From Pelobates cultripes (Eukaryota; Chordata; Amphibia; Anura; Pelobatidae), in NCBI GenBank assembly GCA_933207985.1, contig OW240918.1, positions 24,448,025 through 24,512,024 of the forward strand: a stretch of 64,000 nucleotides of DNA. The letters run 5' to 3'. Within the stretch, counting starts at the first letter, position 1. Each line of letters begins with the position of its first letter. Under the pieces are notes generated by a model. That model had not been told where the DNA came from and ran no database searches. It saw nothing but the letters and a program-made list of their open reading frames with translations. The position numbers were made by a program, and so were the translations under genes. Shown in pieces: positions 47,851 to 59,468 of the stretch.

Positions 47851-49487
47851 AATTCTCTAGTTACAGGGATTAATAATTGGTTCATACCTAAAGTTATTGG
47901 GAAGGATAAAAAGGGAATACACTTGTCTGCTCTCTGGGATTCAGTTACTTCTAAATTGCTTTATTGGAAGTAACCATCACTGCTGATTACTCATCCCCAA
48001 TTTGTTTCACATATTTGGAAGCTAAAGGACTGTGATTATTTTCCAATCGGGATCGATTTAATTTTATCATTTACTATTGCAACTTAAGAGACTGTCATTT
48101 GCCTAAAACAGGAATGACCTGTTTCTCCTATTCCTTATTTTGATGTCAAATGGACTGTTACAATTTCCTAATTAAGGAGTTACCTTGTTAATTTATCACT
48201 GCTGAATGCTATTTTCTTTGAAGCAATACTAAGCAAGATTACTATTGCTATATGAGATATTATTTCCAGTTTTTATTTCAACAGAAAATTGCTAAGGTTA
48301 AAGTATCTTATTTTAATAAATTATATGACAGTATAAATTGTATTCAGTCACCTGCGGTTGAGTTCCAAATGAAGTATCACCATAGCGGGTTTAAAGAATT
48401 TGAGTAAATACCCCTGTACATGTCCAGTTCTATTGAGTATCTTGATCTCAATAACATTCTCAATACTTGTGTGAGTAAGCTAACAAAGTAAAAACAGAGA
48501 AATTACATTTATTTTAGTATTTGACTTTGTTCTGTTAGACTATGGGTTATTTTTTTCTTTTACAGTGCAAAACACCAATGTTACATTTCTGTATATATTT
48601 GTCCTCATCTGACCCTTAATATATATATATTTTGTTTTTCTTTTTAAACAAAAGCAGAGAAACTAAAAGAAAATAACCTAAAAAAAATTAATAAAAAAAC
48701 AGTGATATATTTTCACTAAGCAGGTTTATAATATGAGGCTTTCAGCTACGGCCTGCTGTTACCCGGAATGGTGTTCAGGATAAAATACTGTTAGATGAGG
48801 TTGCTCCTAAGAACAACAGGTTATTTTGCTGCTGCTAAGAACACTGGCTATTTTGATAAAGAATTGCTGCGAGGACTTTTATCACATACACATCTGTTGC
48901 CAACAACCTGCTTTGGTCTGGGCTGCAGACAGGCTTTATTTTGCCAAATTAGGAAGAAAATAAATAGCTTGTTTTGTTCCAGTGTTCTGTTATAATGTTC
49001 CAAAATAGAGAGATATAAAATAAATTAGCCAAAAGAAAATCAGACAAGTTTATACATTTAAGTAAACAAAAGATTAGTTAAAATATATAATAGTAGGTTT
49101 ATTGTGAATAGTCAAATTATACATACCTTGTTCAGAGACGATGGGGACTAAATAATAATTATAACCTCATTATAAGAATATGTGAATTTCGGTAGGGGCC
49201 ATAGAAGCATCTTTGACATATTTCATGCACAGCTTCCCTGGTTCTTGATAACAGTTTAAATAACAGCATTACATTTTATTTTTGTTTTTTTCCTTTTTAT
49301 TTCATTTTATTATCTACAAATCTTCCTTTGACAAGTATATAAACCTGGATTGTCTCAAATCTCAATCGAGTTCTGTGCCCACAGGGATGGTGAGATGACC
49401 TATAGAATCTGCATGTGATAAACGATTTAAACTCTATTTGTGAGTGTTTTTCTTTTTGTAATGTAACTTAAATTAAAACATGGAAAA

Positions 49488-49488
<1 letters not shown>
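47851..49488. other. No gene recognised
   Basis: AT-rich sequence with no repeats of note. Confidence 0.5.
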
Positions 49489-49519
<31 letters not shown>

Positions 49520-49599
49520 TATATATATGTGTGTGTGTGTGTGTGTATATGTATATATCTATATCCATATCGATATATATCTATATCTATATATATAAT
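49489..49599. repeat. GT/AT compound microsatellite
   Basis: GTGTGT, ATATATGT and ATATCTAT blocks in succession, directly before the foldback repeat. Confidence 0.92.
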
Positions 49600-50125
49600 C
49601 TCGATCAGTTCTGGACTGCCTTTTATGATATGCTTCGGAATACGTTTTCTCTGTAATGGCACAAGTGAGCAAAGACTATTTTGAGACATGAGTGGGGATT
49701 TACCGAAACGGTAAACCACTGAGTTTCTTAAAGCTTTTATCTCTTCTCCAAGTTCTCATATTCTTTGTTTTTTGCTGCAATGCATTAACTTTGCTCTCCC
49801 CAAGTGAAAAGGTTAATCCAGATGTGGCCCTCATGCCTACCCCTCTAAGCACAGTGTCCACGTTTGGATTACCCTTTTAACTTGGAGAGCCAAGTCGATT
49901 AATTGAAGCAAAAACAAAGAATATGAGAACTCTGAAAGGGGACAAAAGCTTAGAGGAAAAGCTTTGGTAAATCCCCGCTCAGGTCTCGAAATAGTTTTTG
50001 CTTACTTGTGTCATCTAATATCCTTTGTTTTTATTGCAATGCATTAACTTGGCACTCCCCAAGCTAAAAGGGTAATCCAGAGGTGGACCCAAAGCTCACT
50101 GTGCCTGGAGGGCTATCAGATACAC

Positions 50126-50167
50126 CTCACTGATGAGGCCCAAAGAAGGCTGAAATGTCCATTTGGG
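50126..50167 (+). ncRNA. Candidate minimal type-I hammerhead ribozyme
   Basis: The conserved core is complete: CTGATGA at 50130-50136 and GAAA at 50152-50155. Stem II pairs GGCC (50137-50140) with GGCT (50148-50151). Stem III is three pairs (50155-50157 with 50160-50162) and a two-base loop. Stem I is four pairs (50126-50129 with 50164-50167, one G-U). The predicted cleavage is after T50163 (an NUH site with H = U). Very short stem III is typical of retroelement hammerheads, which work as dimers. Self-cleavage is not shown. Confidence 0.5.
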
Positions 50168-50258
50168 TTTGCTGTGCCTCTCGTGCAGAGAGAATTTGCT
50201 GGCATTTCGGTTCTGGACTGACCTTACTGGGGTCAATCTGCTATGCATTGGAATTTAT

Positions 50259-50749
50259 TAGACATGTGCAATTTGTTTCGTTCCGAATGTAAATTCGGAC
50301 GAATTTCATGAAATTCGGATTCTCACGAATTTCCGAAGTGCCGAAGTTTGGTACTAAGGATGTGCCGAACCAAACCAGAATGCCGAAGTTCAGAAGTGCT
50401 TCGGATATCTGAAAAGTGGCAAAACAAGAGAGAGGGAGGGAAAATTACATGAATTATGACAGGAATCTTGACCAATAAGCTAATCTTGGTACTGGGAGCA
50501 CTATAGATGTGTAAGGGGTTAGGTTTGGGGGTTAGGGTTAGCCCTATAGATGTGTAAGTAGTTGTGGTGGCAATCCTGGCACTGGGAGCCCTGCAGATGT
50601 GTAAATGGTTAGGGTTGCCCAGGATTGTCACCACAACCGAAGTGCCGAACCGAACGCCATTGGTCCAAATTGCCGAAGCAAACTTTTTTTTTTTTACTTA
50701 CCCGAATTTCCAAAACCAAACCAAATTTTTTTGCCCGTGCACATCCCTA
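50259..50749. mobile_element. hAT-like MITE, 491 bp
   Basis: Starts TAGACATGTGCA and ends GTGCACATCCCTA. An 8-bp duplication with one mismatch, GAATTTAT (50251-50258) and GAATATAT (50750-50757), flanks it. Removing it restores the sequence of the neighbouring repeat copy at 49630. The ends are rich in CGAATTTC/GAAATTCG and CCGAAGTGCCGAA units. No ORF. Confidence 0.75.
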
Positions 50750-50880
50750 GAATATATTCTCTTTGTAATGGCACAAGTGAGCAAAAAATATTTTGAGACC
50801 TGAGTGAGGATTTCCCGAAGGGCAAGCTACTGAGTTTCTCTAAGCTCTTGTCCATTCTCAGAGTTCTCATAATTTGATAT

Positions 50881-52252
50881 TACACGATATATATGCTATT
50901 TTATTCTGCTTATTGTATGATCTACATGAGGACACAAAAAGACTGATAAAATGTAATTTTAGGATGTGATGATGTCTTTTAACTCTGTGAGTGCACACTG
51001 TGCAATAAGTCTCTAACTGACTTGATGTACTATGCTATGATTCCTGTTTTTTTGTAGTTTTGCATTTCACTTTTCTTTCATGAGGATGAACAGACAGTAG
51101 GGCAAGCAACATGTTCATAAACACTACACAAGATCGCCTTAACAGTGCCATTAACATTTAAAAAATATTTTTACAGTTTAAAAACAACAAAGACTAACAA
51201 GAAGCGTAAACATTCTGAATCTTTCAAAGATTCTGTCAAACCAGCTATAAAGCAACCTGAGAAATCTTTTCTTCCAAATTTTAATAAGAAAATTGCATTA
51301 TTTATTGCATCTGTCAAAATAGCTTTTCACCATAAAGTATGCACACTGCTTACTGTGTGCTATTACTTTGAGAAGTGACAGAACTGAATAGACTGACTGG
51401 CACTTTATAACCAGAAAAATTCATGAATTTCAGCATCAGTATTAAGCTCCAAGAGTACTATCTAAAGGTCATTCTTTATATGGGGATTATCTGATTTTTC
51501 TTGACAGCATGGTATACACATGAAAAGCTACGATTTCAAATCTTGACAAGAATACTTCAACTTTCCGCCAAAGTATTTCAAAACAATATAGCTTATAATA
51601 GGTAAAATGAGTTAAATCAGAATATTTTAATGTCTTAAAAAAAGAGAACACTGAATGTCAGGAGATAAACAATTCTCAAAGTGGGATTAATAAAGCTTAA
51701 AAAAGTTCTCTTATGTCAGTCCAGTTATACTTAAATGGAAACACCATGGATCATAATGAATTAATATAAAGCGCATTTCCCATTGGGTATATTGGAGATC
51801 CACTTTATTGGCATGTGGACATACTTCTGGGCCATGTTCCATGGGTTATGAACCACTTTGTTAGACTGTTTGAAAGAGAAGAAACAAAACATAGAATGTT
51901 GTATTTACAGTGACATAAGGACACAGTCCTAAAGTTGGAATTGTGGAGATCTGACAAGAGAATTCACATTTAAAGCAAATTCCTACTTGGTGATTAAAAA
52001 CAATTTTTGCATTTTTTCTTGAAGTAGAGTCAAAGTTGTGTGCCATCAGTTTGCCAGCCAGATATTTCTCTCCTGCAAGCAGTGATCCCAGAGCAGCTGA
52101 CTTTGATAAGGTGGCGTGCATGCAGGGATGACACGCAGAGGTATTTCAGTTTAAACATGCACTGGTGATTTGGATTCAGCTGTCCAACTTTAACAGGTTC
52201 CCTTAAAATGTAACTGCAGTAAATCTCAAATTTATCACAGTGATACATGATA
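50881..52252. other. No gene recognised
   Basis: AT-rich sequence. The 77- and 86-codon frames lack domains. Confidence 0.5.
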
Positions 52253-52254
52253 TA

Positions 52255-53726
52255 GAGTGAGGGGAAAAAGTATTTGATCCCCTGCTGATTTTGAACATTT
52301 GCCCACTGACAAAGAAATGATCAGTCTATAATTATAATGGTAGGTATATTTTAACAGAGAGAGACAGAACGCATGTCAAAGTTATAAATTGATTTGCATG
52401 TCAATGAGTGAAATAAGTATTTGACCCCTTTGACTTAGTACTTGGTGACAACCCTTGTTGGCAATCACAGAGGTCAGACATTTCTTGTAGTTGGCCACCA
52501 GGTTTGCACACATCTCAGGAGGGATTTTGTCCCACTCCTCTTTGTAGATCCTCACCAAGTCATTAAGGTTTCGAGGCTGATGTTTGGCAACTCGAACCTT
52601 CAGCTCCCTCCAAAGATTTTCTATGGGATTAAGGTCTGGAGACTGGCTAGTCTCCCTCCAATGTGCTTCTTCCTGAGCCAGTCCTTTGTTGCCTTGGCTG
52701 TGTGTTTTGGGTCATTGTCATGCTGGAATACTCATCAACGACCCATTTTCAATGCCCTGGCTAAGGAAAGGAGGTTCTCACCCAAGATTTGATAGTACAT
52801 GGCCCCATCCATCGTCCCTTTGATGTGGTGCAGTTGTCCTGTCCCGTTAGCAGAAAAACACCCCCAAAGCATAATGTTTTCACCTCCATGTTTGACGGTG
52901 GTGATGGCGTTCTTGGGGTCATAGGCAGCATACCTCCTCCAAACAAGGCGAGTTGAGTTGATGCCAAAGAGCTCTATTTTGGTCTCATCGGACCACAACA
53001 CTTTTACCCAGTTCTTCTCTGAATCATTAAGATGTTCAATGGCAAACTTCAGACGGTCCTGTAGATGTGGTTTCTTGAGCAGGGGACCTTGTGGGCACTG
53101 CAGGATTTCAGTCCTTCATGGCGTAGTGTGTTACCAATTGTATTCTTGGTTACTATGGTCCCAGCTGCCTTGAGATCATTAATAAGATTCTCCTGTTTAG
53201 TTCTGGGCTGATTTCTCACCATACTCATAATCATTGAAACTCCACGAGATGAGATGTTGCATGGAGCACCAAACGGAGGGAGACTGACAGTTATTTTGTG
53301 TTTTTTCAGCCTTGTGTAGGTCTAAAATCTTGTCGCCGACATCCTTGGACAGCTCTTTGGTCTTGGCCATGGTGCAGAGTTTGGAGTCTGATTTCTTCTG
53401 TGGACAGGTGTATTTTATACAGGTAACAAGCTGAAATTAGGAGCACTCCCTTTAGGAGAGTGCGCCTAGTCTCAGCTCGTTAACTGTATAAAAGACACCT
53501 TGGAGCCAGAAATCTTGCTGATTGATAAGGGATCAAATACTTATTTCACTCATTGACATGCAAATCAATGTATAACTTTTGACATGCATTTTTCTGGATT
53601 TTTTAAAATTTATTCTGTCTCTCACTGTTGAAATGCACCTACCATTAAAATTATAGACTGATAATTTCCTTGTCAATGGGTAAAGGTTCAAAATCAGCAG
53701 GGGATCAAATACTTTTTCCCTCACTG
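52255..53726 (-). mobile_element. Tc1-type transposon, decayed, 1.47 kb
   Basis: Inverted ends GAGTGAGGGGAAAAAGTATT at the left and the complement of CAGTGAGGGAAAAAGTATTT at the right, with TA at 52253-52254 and 53727-53728. A second inverted block (TATTTGACC / AAATACTTATTTCACTC) lies inside both ends, an IR/DR layout. It carries one transposase pseudogene on the minus strand. Confidence 0.93.
52435..53370 (-). pseudogene. Tc1 transposase, multiply broken
   Basis: It would bind the inverted repeats and cut and paste the element. Starting at 53370 (MAKTKELSK), pieces of the paired DNA-binding domain are visible ([20 protein letters not shown] at 53224-53165, [15 protein letters not shown]). 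The catalytic part runs from 53001 ([12 protein letters not shown], with the first catalytic D) through MLWGCFS to [13 protein letters not shown] near 52740. The second D region (HDND-like) and the [11 protein letters not shown] block are present in shifted frames, with a deletion around 52650-52660. At least three frame changes. Classical DD34E family by motif. Confidence 0.9.
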
Positions 53727-53728
53727 TA

Positions 53729-55808
53729 TTTATTTGGTTTTGGAGTAGTAGTTCTAACCTGCTTCCCCGCACTCCTGTGCCACCATTCCCAAAGACCTGC
53801 AGGTCATATGCTGTTGTAACGCTCACCCTCAGCTACTGTCCCCACGTTGCTGAGATTGACCATGCTTGGGGACAGTTACCAAAGCAGGGCAATTCTCTCT
53901 AATAATGCAAACATGTTGGTTTCACTACCGGCACATCAATGTCAATGAATCCTATACTACCCTGCAAGAGTGAGAAACAGTGGCAAGGGAAGAAGCACAG
54001 TGACAGGGAGTAAGAGAACAGAAGGATAGGAGATCCTGTGGGAGGTTCTCGCAATCAATCCTTGCTTTAGGCCTGAAGCTGAGGCAACGATTTAAAGAGC
54101 AATGAATGAAAATCTATATACATGCTAGTATTTCTGCTAGCACAATATATACTGCATTAAATGTAATACTCTCTAGTGGCGCATCCCAAGCACCATAAAC
54201 GCTATAGCTCACTGTAGTGGTCATGGTGACAGGAATGCCCTGTACAACCCCACTGTCAGGAGTCAAACCACTTTTGAATGATTTGTTTTCTTACCTGCGG
54301 TGTGCTGGGTTACACTCCCTTCCTCTACTGCTAACACTGCAGAGAAGGACGTTTCCAAGAAGCTGATGGCCTCATCTATCTACCCTGCATTGCAGAGCTT
54401 AGCTCAGGATAGTTATTTTACATTTTTGTTTTAGCTGTGGAACGGAGAGAAGTTCCAGGTTGACTGCAGGTAAGGAGCTTGTTTAGAGGATATGGTGCGT
54501 GGAGTTTTCCTTTAATATCAGCACAAGTTAGATGTACCATGATAGACACACTTTAATTAACAATGTGTGACATATTAAGGAGAATTTCCTTTAGAAAAAA
54601 AAACATTTTTAATATTATGGTATTAAGGCTACGATTTGGTGAAACTTGAATTTTAACATCATCTAGGTAATTTTGGAATGCTTGGAATAGTTACTGTCCA
54701 CGTGGTATCTCTACGTTTCCACAAACTTTCTCCAGATGAACTTCCTTCAACAGAAACAAGTCTGAGAACCTCATCTAGTGAGTGTTTCACTTAACATGAG
54801 CTGTCAAAGACCTACCTCTGAGGTAAGCAACTCAGGAACTCTTTCAAGCTCAGTGCTTGAGTTAGAAGAGATTTCTCTGGATCTCCATTTTTCTTAGTCC
54901 TTTAATACATTGTTTCAGTTGCTTGTGGATCTCAGAAACGATTAACTATTGATTACTCTTCCATCCTACTAAACAGGGGATAGGAAGGAAGGTCAGGAGC
55001 ATGCAACATTCCTGCCCCAGTTATCAACTCCTTAAACTGTGAACACAAGATGTGGGAAGGCTGTGGGACAAAATCTGAAACAGATAAAAGTTAGAATGCT
55101 TTCATATTGATATGCCAAAAAAAAATGAAAACTAATGGACTGAAATGGTCGATTTGTTTAACTTCTACTTGTCTAATTGTAATCACATCTGTCTTCAAAA
55201 GTAGACAGTCATAACATTAGCATTAAATAGTCAGGAATAACATATTGCTAATTGAAAGTCTGCTTGCCTTGAACTGAGAATTAAAATGGAGCCATTTTCC
55301 TAACCCCTACCTTAAAATCCAATGAAGGTCGCATTAGTAAAATGAAATATTTATGAGCTCTAATGTGTGTATCAAAGAATCCTAACTGATTCCCATTATC
55401 TTAAAAAAATGAAATACAAAATATGCCTCTGGAATGTCAGTTGTTTTAACCTCTAAAGTGCTGGATGGTTCTCGAAGCAATTCATTGCTCACTACTTCAG
55501 GGAGAAGTCCTCATTCTGGAGTTAGCCTGATTCCGTATTCTAACATTGCAGACACAGTAGTCTAAAAGTAGACAATTGGTAGATTAGGTGAATGTGTTAG
55601 CACTGTGATTCTGTAACAAAGAACATAAGGAGTTATGTCCCCTTACAGCAAGATATATAATCAGAATGGAGGGAAGTTCTCTTCATATGTGGTACCTCCA
55701 ATTGTCCTGAATTGTGAAACTGAAGGTATGTGGGTATTTTTTGAAGTCTATGAAAGGCTTGACTGGGTGGCATGTTGTGGGTGTCTGAAAACCTGTTTGC
55801 ACAAATGT
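53729..55808. other. No gene recognised; possible MITE remnant at 54100-54520
   Basis: 54170-54520 has phrases resembling the interior of the TTAA elements (GCTATAGCTCACTGTAGTGG, ATTGCAGAGC) but no ends. The rest is AT-rich. Confidence 0.4.
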
Positions 55809-55812
55809 TTAA

Positions 55813-56800
55813 AAGGACACTATTGTCACCAAAACAACTTTAGCTCAATTAAACAGTTTTGGTGTATAGATCATGTCCCTCAGTCTAGATAGTACAATGG
55901 ATTCATATAGTACAATACAATCTTACACAGGCCCCAACAGTCAGGCTGCTCAATTCTCTGCCCCTTTATTTATGCAACCCTATCCACACCACCCTGCATG
56001 TGACTTGCACAGATTTCCTAAACACTTCCTGTAAAGAGTGATCTAATGTTTACACTTCCTTTATAGCAAATTCTGTTTAATATTTCATATCTCCTGAACT
56101 GTTTATAGCTTGATAGATCCTACAGGAGCCTCTAGTATGCAATTAAAGTTCAATTTACAGAGCAAAATACATTTTTAAAGTAAGTTTCATCTGATTGAAA
56201 ACTAAGTAATTTTTTGATGCAGGATGTGTCAGTCACAGCCATGGGAGGCATAGCTAGTGCTGCTGTAATGAAGGCCTGCTTTAGGAATACACTGAATAAA
56301 AACTAGATGTAGGAGGGATTCATTCCCTTTGCCCTTTCTAGAATGTAGACTACCATCAACTGACTGTGTTTAGCTTGACTGTTGGGGCCTGTGTACGTTT
56401 GTTTTGTATTGTACCATATGAATCCATTATAACATCTAGCAACTGTTATAGACTTTTGTAAGTAATATGTTGTAGTTTTGTATTGTATAATTATTATATT
56501 AAATTTGACATTCTGCTAGCATCTATTTACTTATTATAATTATAATAAATTCACATTTAATATTGCAGTTTTTGTGTATTTTCTATAAACATATTTGACC
56601 ATAATACCAAGAACTATAACAAATATTAATGTTACTTGTTGCTTAATTATTATATATTAATTAAAATATTAATATCCATATTTACGTCATGGCCACAACA
56701 GCTGCATAGACAGAATCAAAGTGATTTAACTCCTAAATGGCAGTAAATCAGGCAGTGAAACTTCAGAGGCATGATCTATACACTAAAACAGCTTCATTAA
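55813..56800. mobile_element. TTAA-family element, reverse orientation, with two insertions
   Basis: TTAA at 55809-55812 is followed by AAGGACACTATTGTCACCAA. Compared with the reverse complement of the 20990 copy, homology is interrupted at about 55884-55944 (61 bp extra) and about 56268-56698 (430 bp extra), then resumes with GCATAGACAGA...GTGATTTAAC and ends at GCTTCATTAA, where a second element is inserted. The two extra pieces share an inverted 50-bp sequence. Confidence 0.75.
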
Positions 56801-57170
56801 ATGGACACTATAGTTACCAGAATAACTACAGCTTAATGTAGTTGTTCCGGTGAGTATAATACTTCCCAATGTTTACATTGCCTCTAGGGACACCTCCAAA
56901 TGGCCACTCCTCAGATGGCCACTGGAGGTGCTTCCTGGCTCAGGGCTGCACAGTAGGCAGCACTGCATTTCAGCATCCCCACGCTCTGCATGGAGACGCT
57001 GAATTTTTCTCATAGAGATGCATTGATTCAATGCATCTCTATGAGGATCTCCTGATTGGCCAAAACAACATTTGGTCCCGCCCCATGCCGATTTTAGCCA
57101 ATTAAATGCTTTTGCCCTGTGAAAGCATTGGATTGACTAAAAATCAGCCATTTTGATGTCACAAAATATA
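56801..57170. mobile_element. TTAA-family MITE inserted in the previous one
   Basis: Begins right after TTAA (56797-56800) with ATGGACACTATAGTTACCAG, then CATCTCTATGAGG and GCCAATTAAATGC blocks that match the 14244-14686 copy in reverse. The right end is missing. The TTAA it used is the one inside the terminal repeat of its host element. Confidence 0.7.
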
Positions 57171-57734
57171 AGGGGTATATGGGGGGGTTGGGCAGGGGTG
57201 AACATTTAAATAATTCTGATATCATTCTGATATGTCTAAATGTTTACTAAGAATCTGCTTGAACGATTGTAAACAATATCTATGTTCAAACATTCTCTGA
57301 TCCCTAGCAAAGAATCTCCCCTTCTCCCCTCATTAGCTATGTGCAAGGCATTTTTATTTTAGACGTGATGCACTTCGATTCGTTGTGCTTTCAACTGCCA
57401 GATAATTTTACTGACAAGAGCCCTGAGGTCTAGTTCAAGTCTGATCAATTATCTGATGCCCTGCTAGACAAGGCACTCTGCAATGCCAGCACGGTAAACA
57501 CAGCGTCAGCATTTAACTTCCTGCTAGTAAATACCCAAGTTCTGTCTAGTAACACACAGCTTTTACCCTCTGAATATCCTCTTTTGTTTTCATGTACACG
57601 AGAAGCTTCAATTACATTTTATTAAAGGTTTCTACTTTATAGCACTAATGACTACATTTATATTTCATGTCTGCTCCTGTGTTTTTTTCAATATTGCTAT
57701 AGACAAAATAATCCTCCTTGCCATTGTCATAGAC
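57171..57734. other. No gene recognised
   Basis: Unremarkable AT-rich spacer apart from a short G-run near 57181. Confidence 0.45.
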
Positions 57735-57860
57735 CAGGGGTAGGTAATCTTTGGCACTACAGATGTTGTGGCCTACATCTCCCACAAGGCTCTTATTTCC
57801 ATAATGCTGGCAAAGCATCATGGGAGATGTAGTCCACAATATCTGGATTGCCTATCCATG
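57735..57860. mobile_element. Short hAT-like MITE, 126 bp
   Basis: CAGGGGTAGGTAATC at the left and GATTGCCTATCCATG at the right are inverted partners. The inner arms GGCCTACATCTCCCA and TGGGAGATGTAGTCC also pair, so nearly the whole unit folds back. No matching 8-bp flanks are seen. Confidence 0.75.
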
Positions 57861-58886
57861 CACCATAAACCATAGACAACCAATATGTAAACTATGGTTT
57901 TGTAGTGGCTTTAACTAAGCATGTTGTTCGTATGTTACAGTCTTGCTCTACAAGATGTTTAAAGACTATATTTATTAACCTCTGAAATCCAAATATACAA
58001 TCCAGGCTAAAATTGCTGATCTGGAGAAATTCTCCATCTCCGCTAGTCTCGGTTTGGCTATTTCAGCCTAGCTTTTGCCATTTAGATTACAGTTCGCTAG
58101 TGTTGGAGTTTAGTGTTGTCTCTTTAAAATGTAACATTTCTTGTAAATAACTATTACTGATTGTGAATTATTTATTCTTAAATTTCAAGATAACACAGAA
58201 AATATATTCTTCACGTACTGAAATGAAAAATGGAAAATAAAATATATTCAAATGAAAACCCCAGTATTGCATTATTACTTTCTGAAGTAAACATTATGGG
58301 AAGTGGTTTTTCGGCTGTTATGATGATATTATAAACTTGTTTTTATTTTTTATTTTTTTTCATTCCAACCCAGCTGGAGAACGTTTTACTTCTTATAAAG
58401 TAGATAATTCTGTAATATGTGTGCATTGTGTGCTGCATTTTCTCCATTAGCTCTTATCTTAACTATTTTATGTTTAACTCCTTAAAGTTTGGCACCTGGT
58501 GCCCATCTGGGTTCTTGTTGCATAGAACATTGCCACACATGGTCTTTATAAATATTTTTCCATAGTTGTTAGTTTTTTCTGTATTACTTAAAAATTGTTT
58601 GTATTATGTGTGTATAGATATATATAATTTTTTTCTGCTCTTTTTAATTTTATATAAAGAAGGAAGAAATCTGCACTCTACACTCTAGGGTAAATGTTTT
58701 GTTGACATGGTGCTTAATCTGGCACAAAATACAAGAATTATTCAATCTCAATGGATAGAACTCTAAGATAAAAAAATAAATTATAAAATTTTACTTATAT
58801 TGATGAATCAATTTTTCAGATTAAAATCGAATTTTTAATCAGGACAAAGTGACAGAAACAATACGTGTGTGTGTGTATATATATAC
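57861..58886. other. No gene recognised
   Basis: AT-rich sequence with no coding or repeat signal beyond a short GT/AT run at 58866-58886. Confidence 0.5.
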
Positions 58887-59468
58887 GTATTATTATTATT
58901 ATGTTATTTATATAGCGCCATCAAATTCCGCAGCGCTTTACAATGGGTGGACAAACAGACATGTATTTGTAACCAGACAAGTTGGACACACAGGAACAGA
59001 GGGGTTGAGGGCCCTGCTCAATGAGCGTACATGCTAGAGGGAGTGGGGTAAAGTGACACAAAAAGGTAAGGATAGTATTAGACTAATGACAGTTGCGAAA
59101 GAGCGATCACTCGGGAGCTATTAACAGTTTAATTGATACGCTTTTATGAAGAAGTGGGTTTTTAACGATTTTTTGAAGGAGTGGAGACTGGATGAGCATC
59201 TAACGGAGGAGGGAAGTGAGTTCCACAGGAACGGTGCAGCCATCGAGAAGTCTTGAAGGCGAGCATTAGAGGTGGGAGTACGGACAGAAGATAGACGTAA
59301 GTCTTCAGCAGATCGTAAGGGCCTAGACGGGACATACTTGTGTATTAAGGAGGATAGATAGGTGGGAACAGCATAGTGTAGAGATTTGAAAGCAAGAACC
59401 AGAAATTTTAAATTGAGCCCTATATCTTACAGGAAACCAATGTAGGGACTGACAGAAGGGTGAGGCGT
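58887..59468 (-). mobile_element. 5'-truncated L2-type LINE
   Basis: The minus strand ends AAAGCGCTGCGGAATTTGAT, GGCGCTATATAAATAAC and a TAA/ATA repeat tail, the usual 3' end of L2-type LINEs in amphibians. Upstream lies the C-terminus of its ORF2. Only about 0.6 kb remains, as expected from incomplete reverse transcription. Confidence 0.85.
59121..59468 (-). pseudogene. L2 ORF2 C-terminal remnant
   Basis: The C-terminal end of the reverse-transcriptase polyprotein. On the minus strand it opens with an SLHW-P-RYR segment, shifts one frame near 59420, then reads through VLAFKSLHYAVPTYLSS and FLWNSLPSSVRCSSSLHSFK to a TAA at 59123-59121. LHW-P, FK-L--FKSLH and LWNSLP are hallmarks of the L2/CR1 group C-terminus. 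The catalytic domain is absent by truncation. About 115 codons remain. Confidence 0.85.

Larger units (their letters stand above)
49609..50880. mobile_element. Rearranged repeat with foldback arms, possibly Penelope-like
   Basis: One unit (from TTCTGGACTG through GGCACAAGTGAGCAAA to GAGTTTCTTAAAGC) occurs at 49609-49815, inverted at about 49868-50025, and again directly at 50209-50258 plus 50750-50880. The last copy is split by the MITE at 50259-50749. A candidate hammerhead ribozyme lies between copies. Tandem and inverted partial copies with a hammerhead are known from Penelope-like elements; no reverse transcriptase is present here, so that label is an inference. Confidence 0.5.

Noticed and set aside
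47519..47851. 110-codon ORF as a possible gene
   Set aside because: Lies in sequence with LTR-like character, and overlapping frames are open on both strands.
50515..50545. Telomere-like GGTTAGGG stretch
   Set aside because: Only two or three irregular units, inside a MITE; not an interstitial telomere array.
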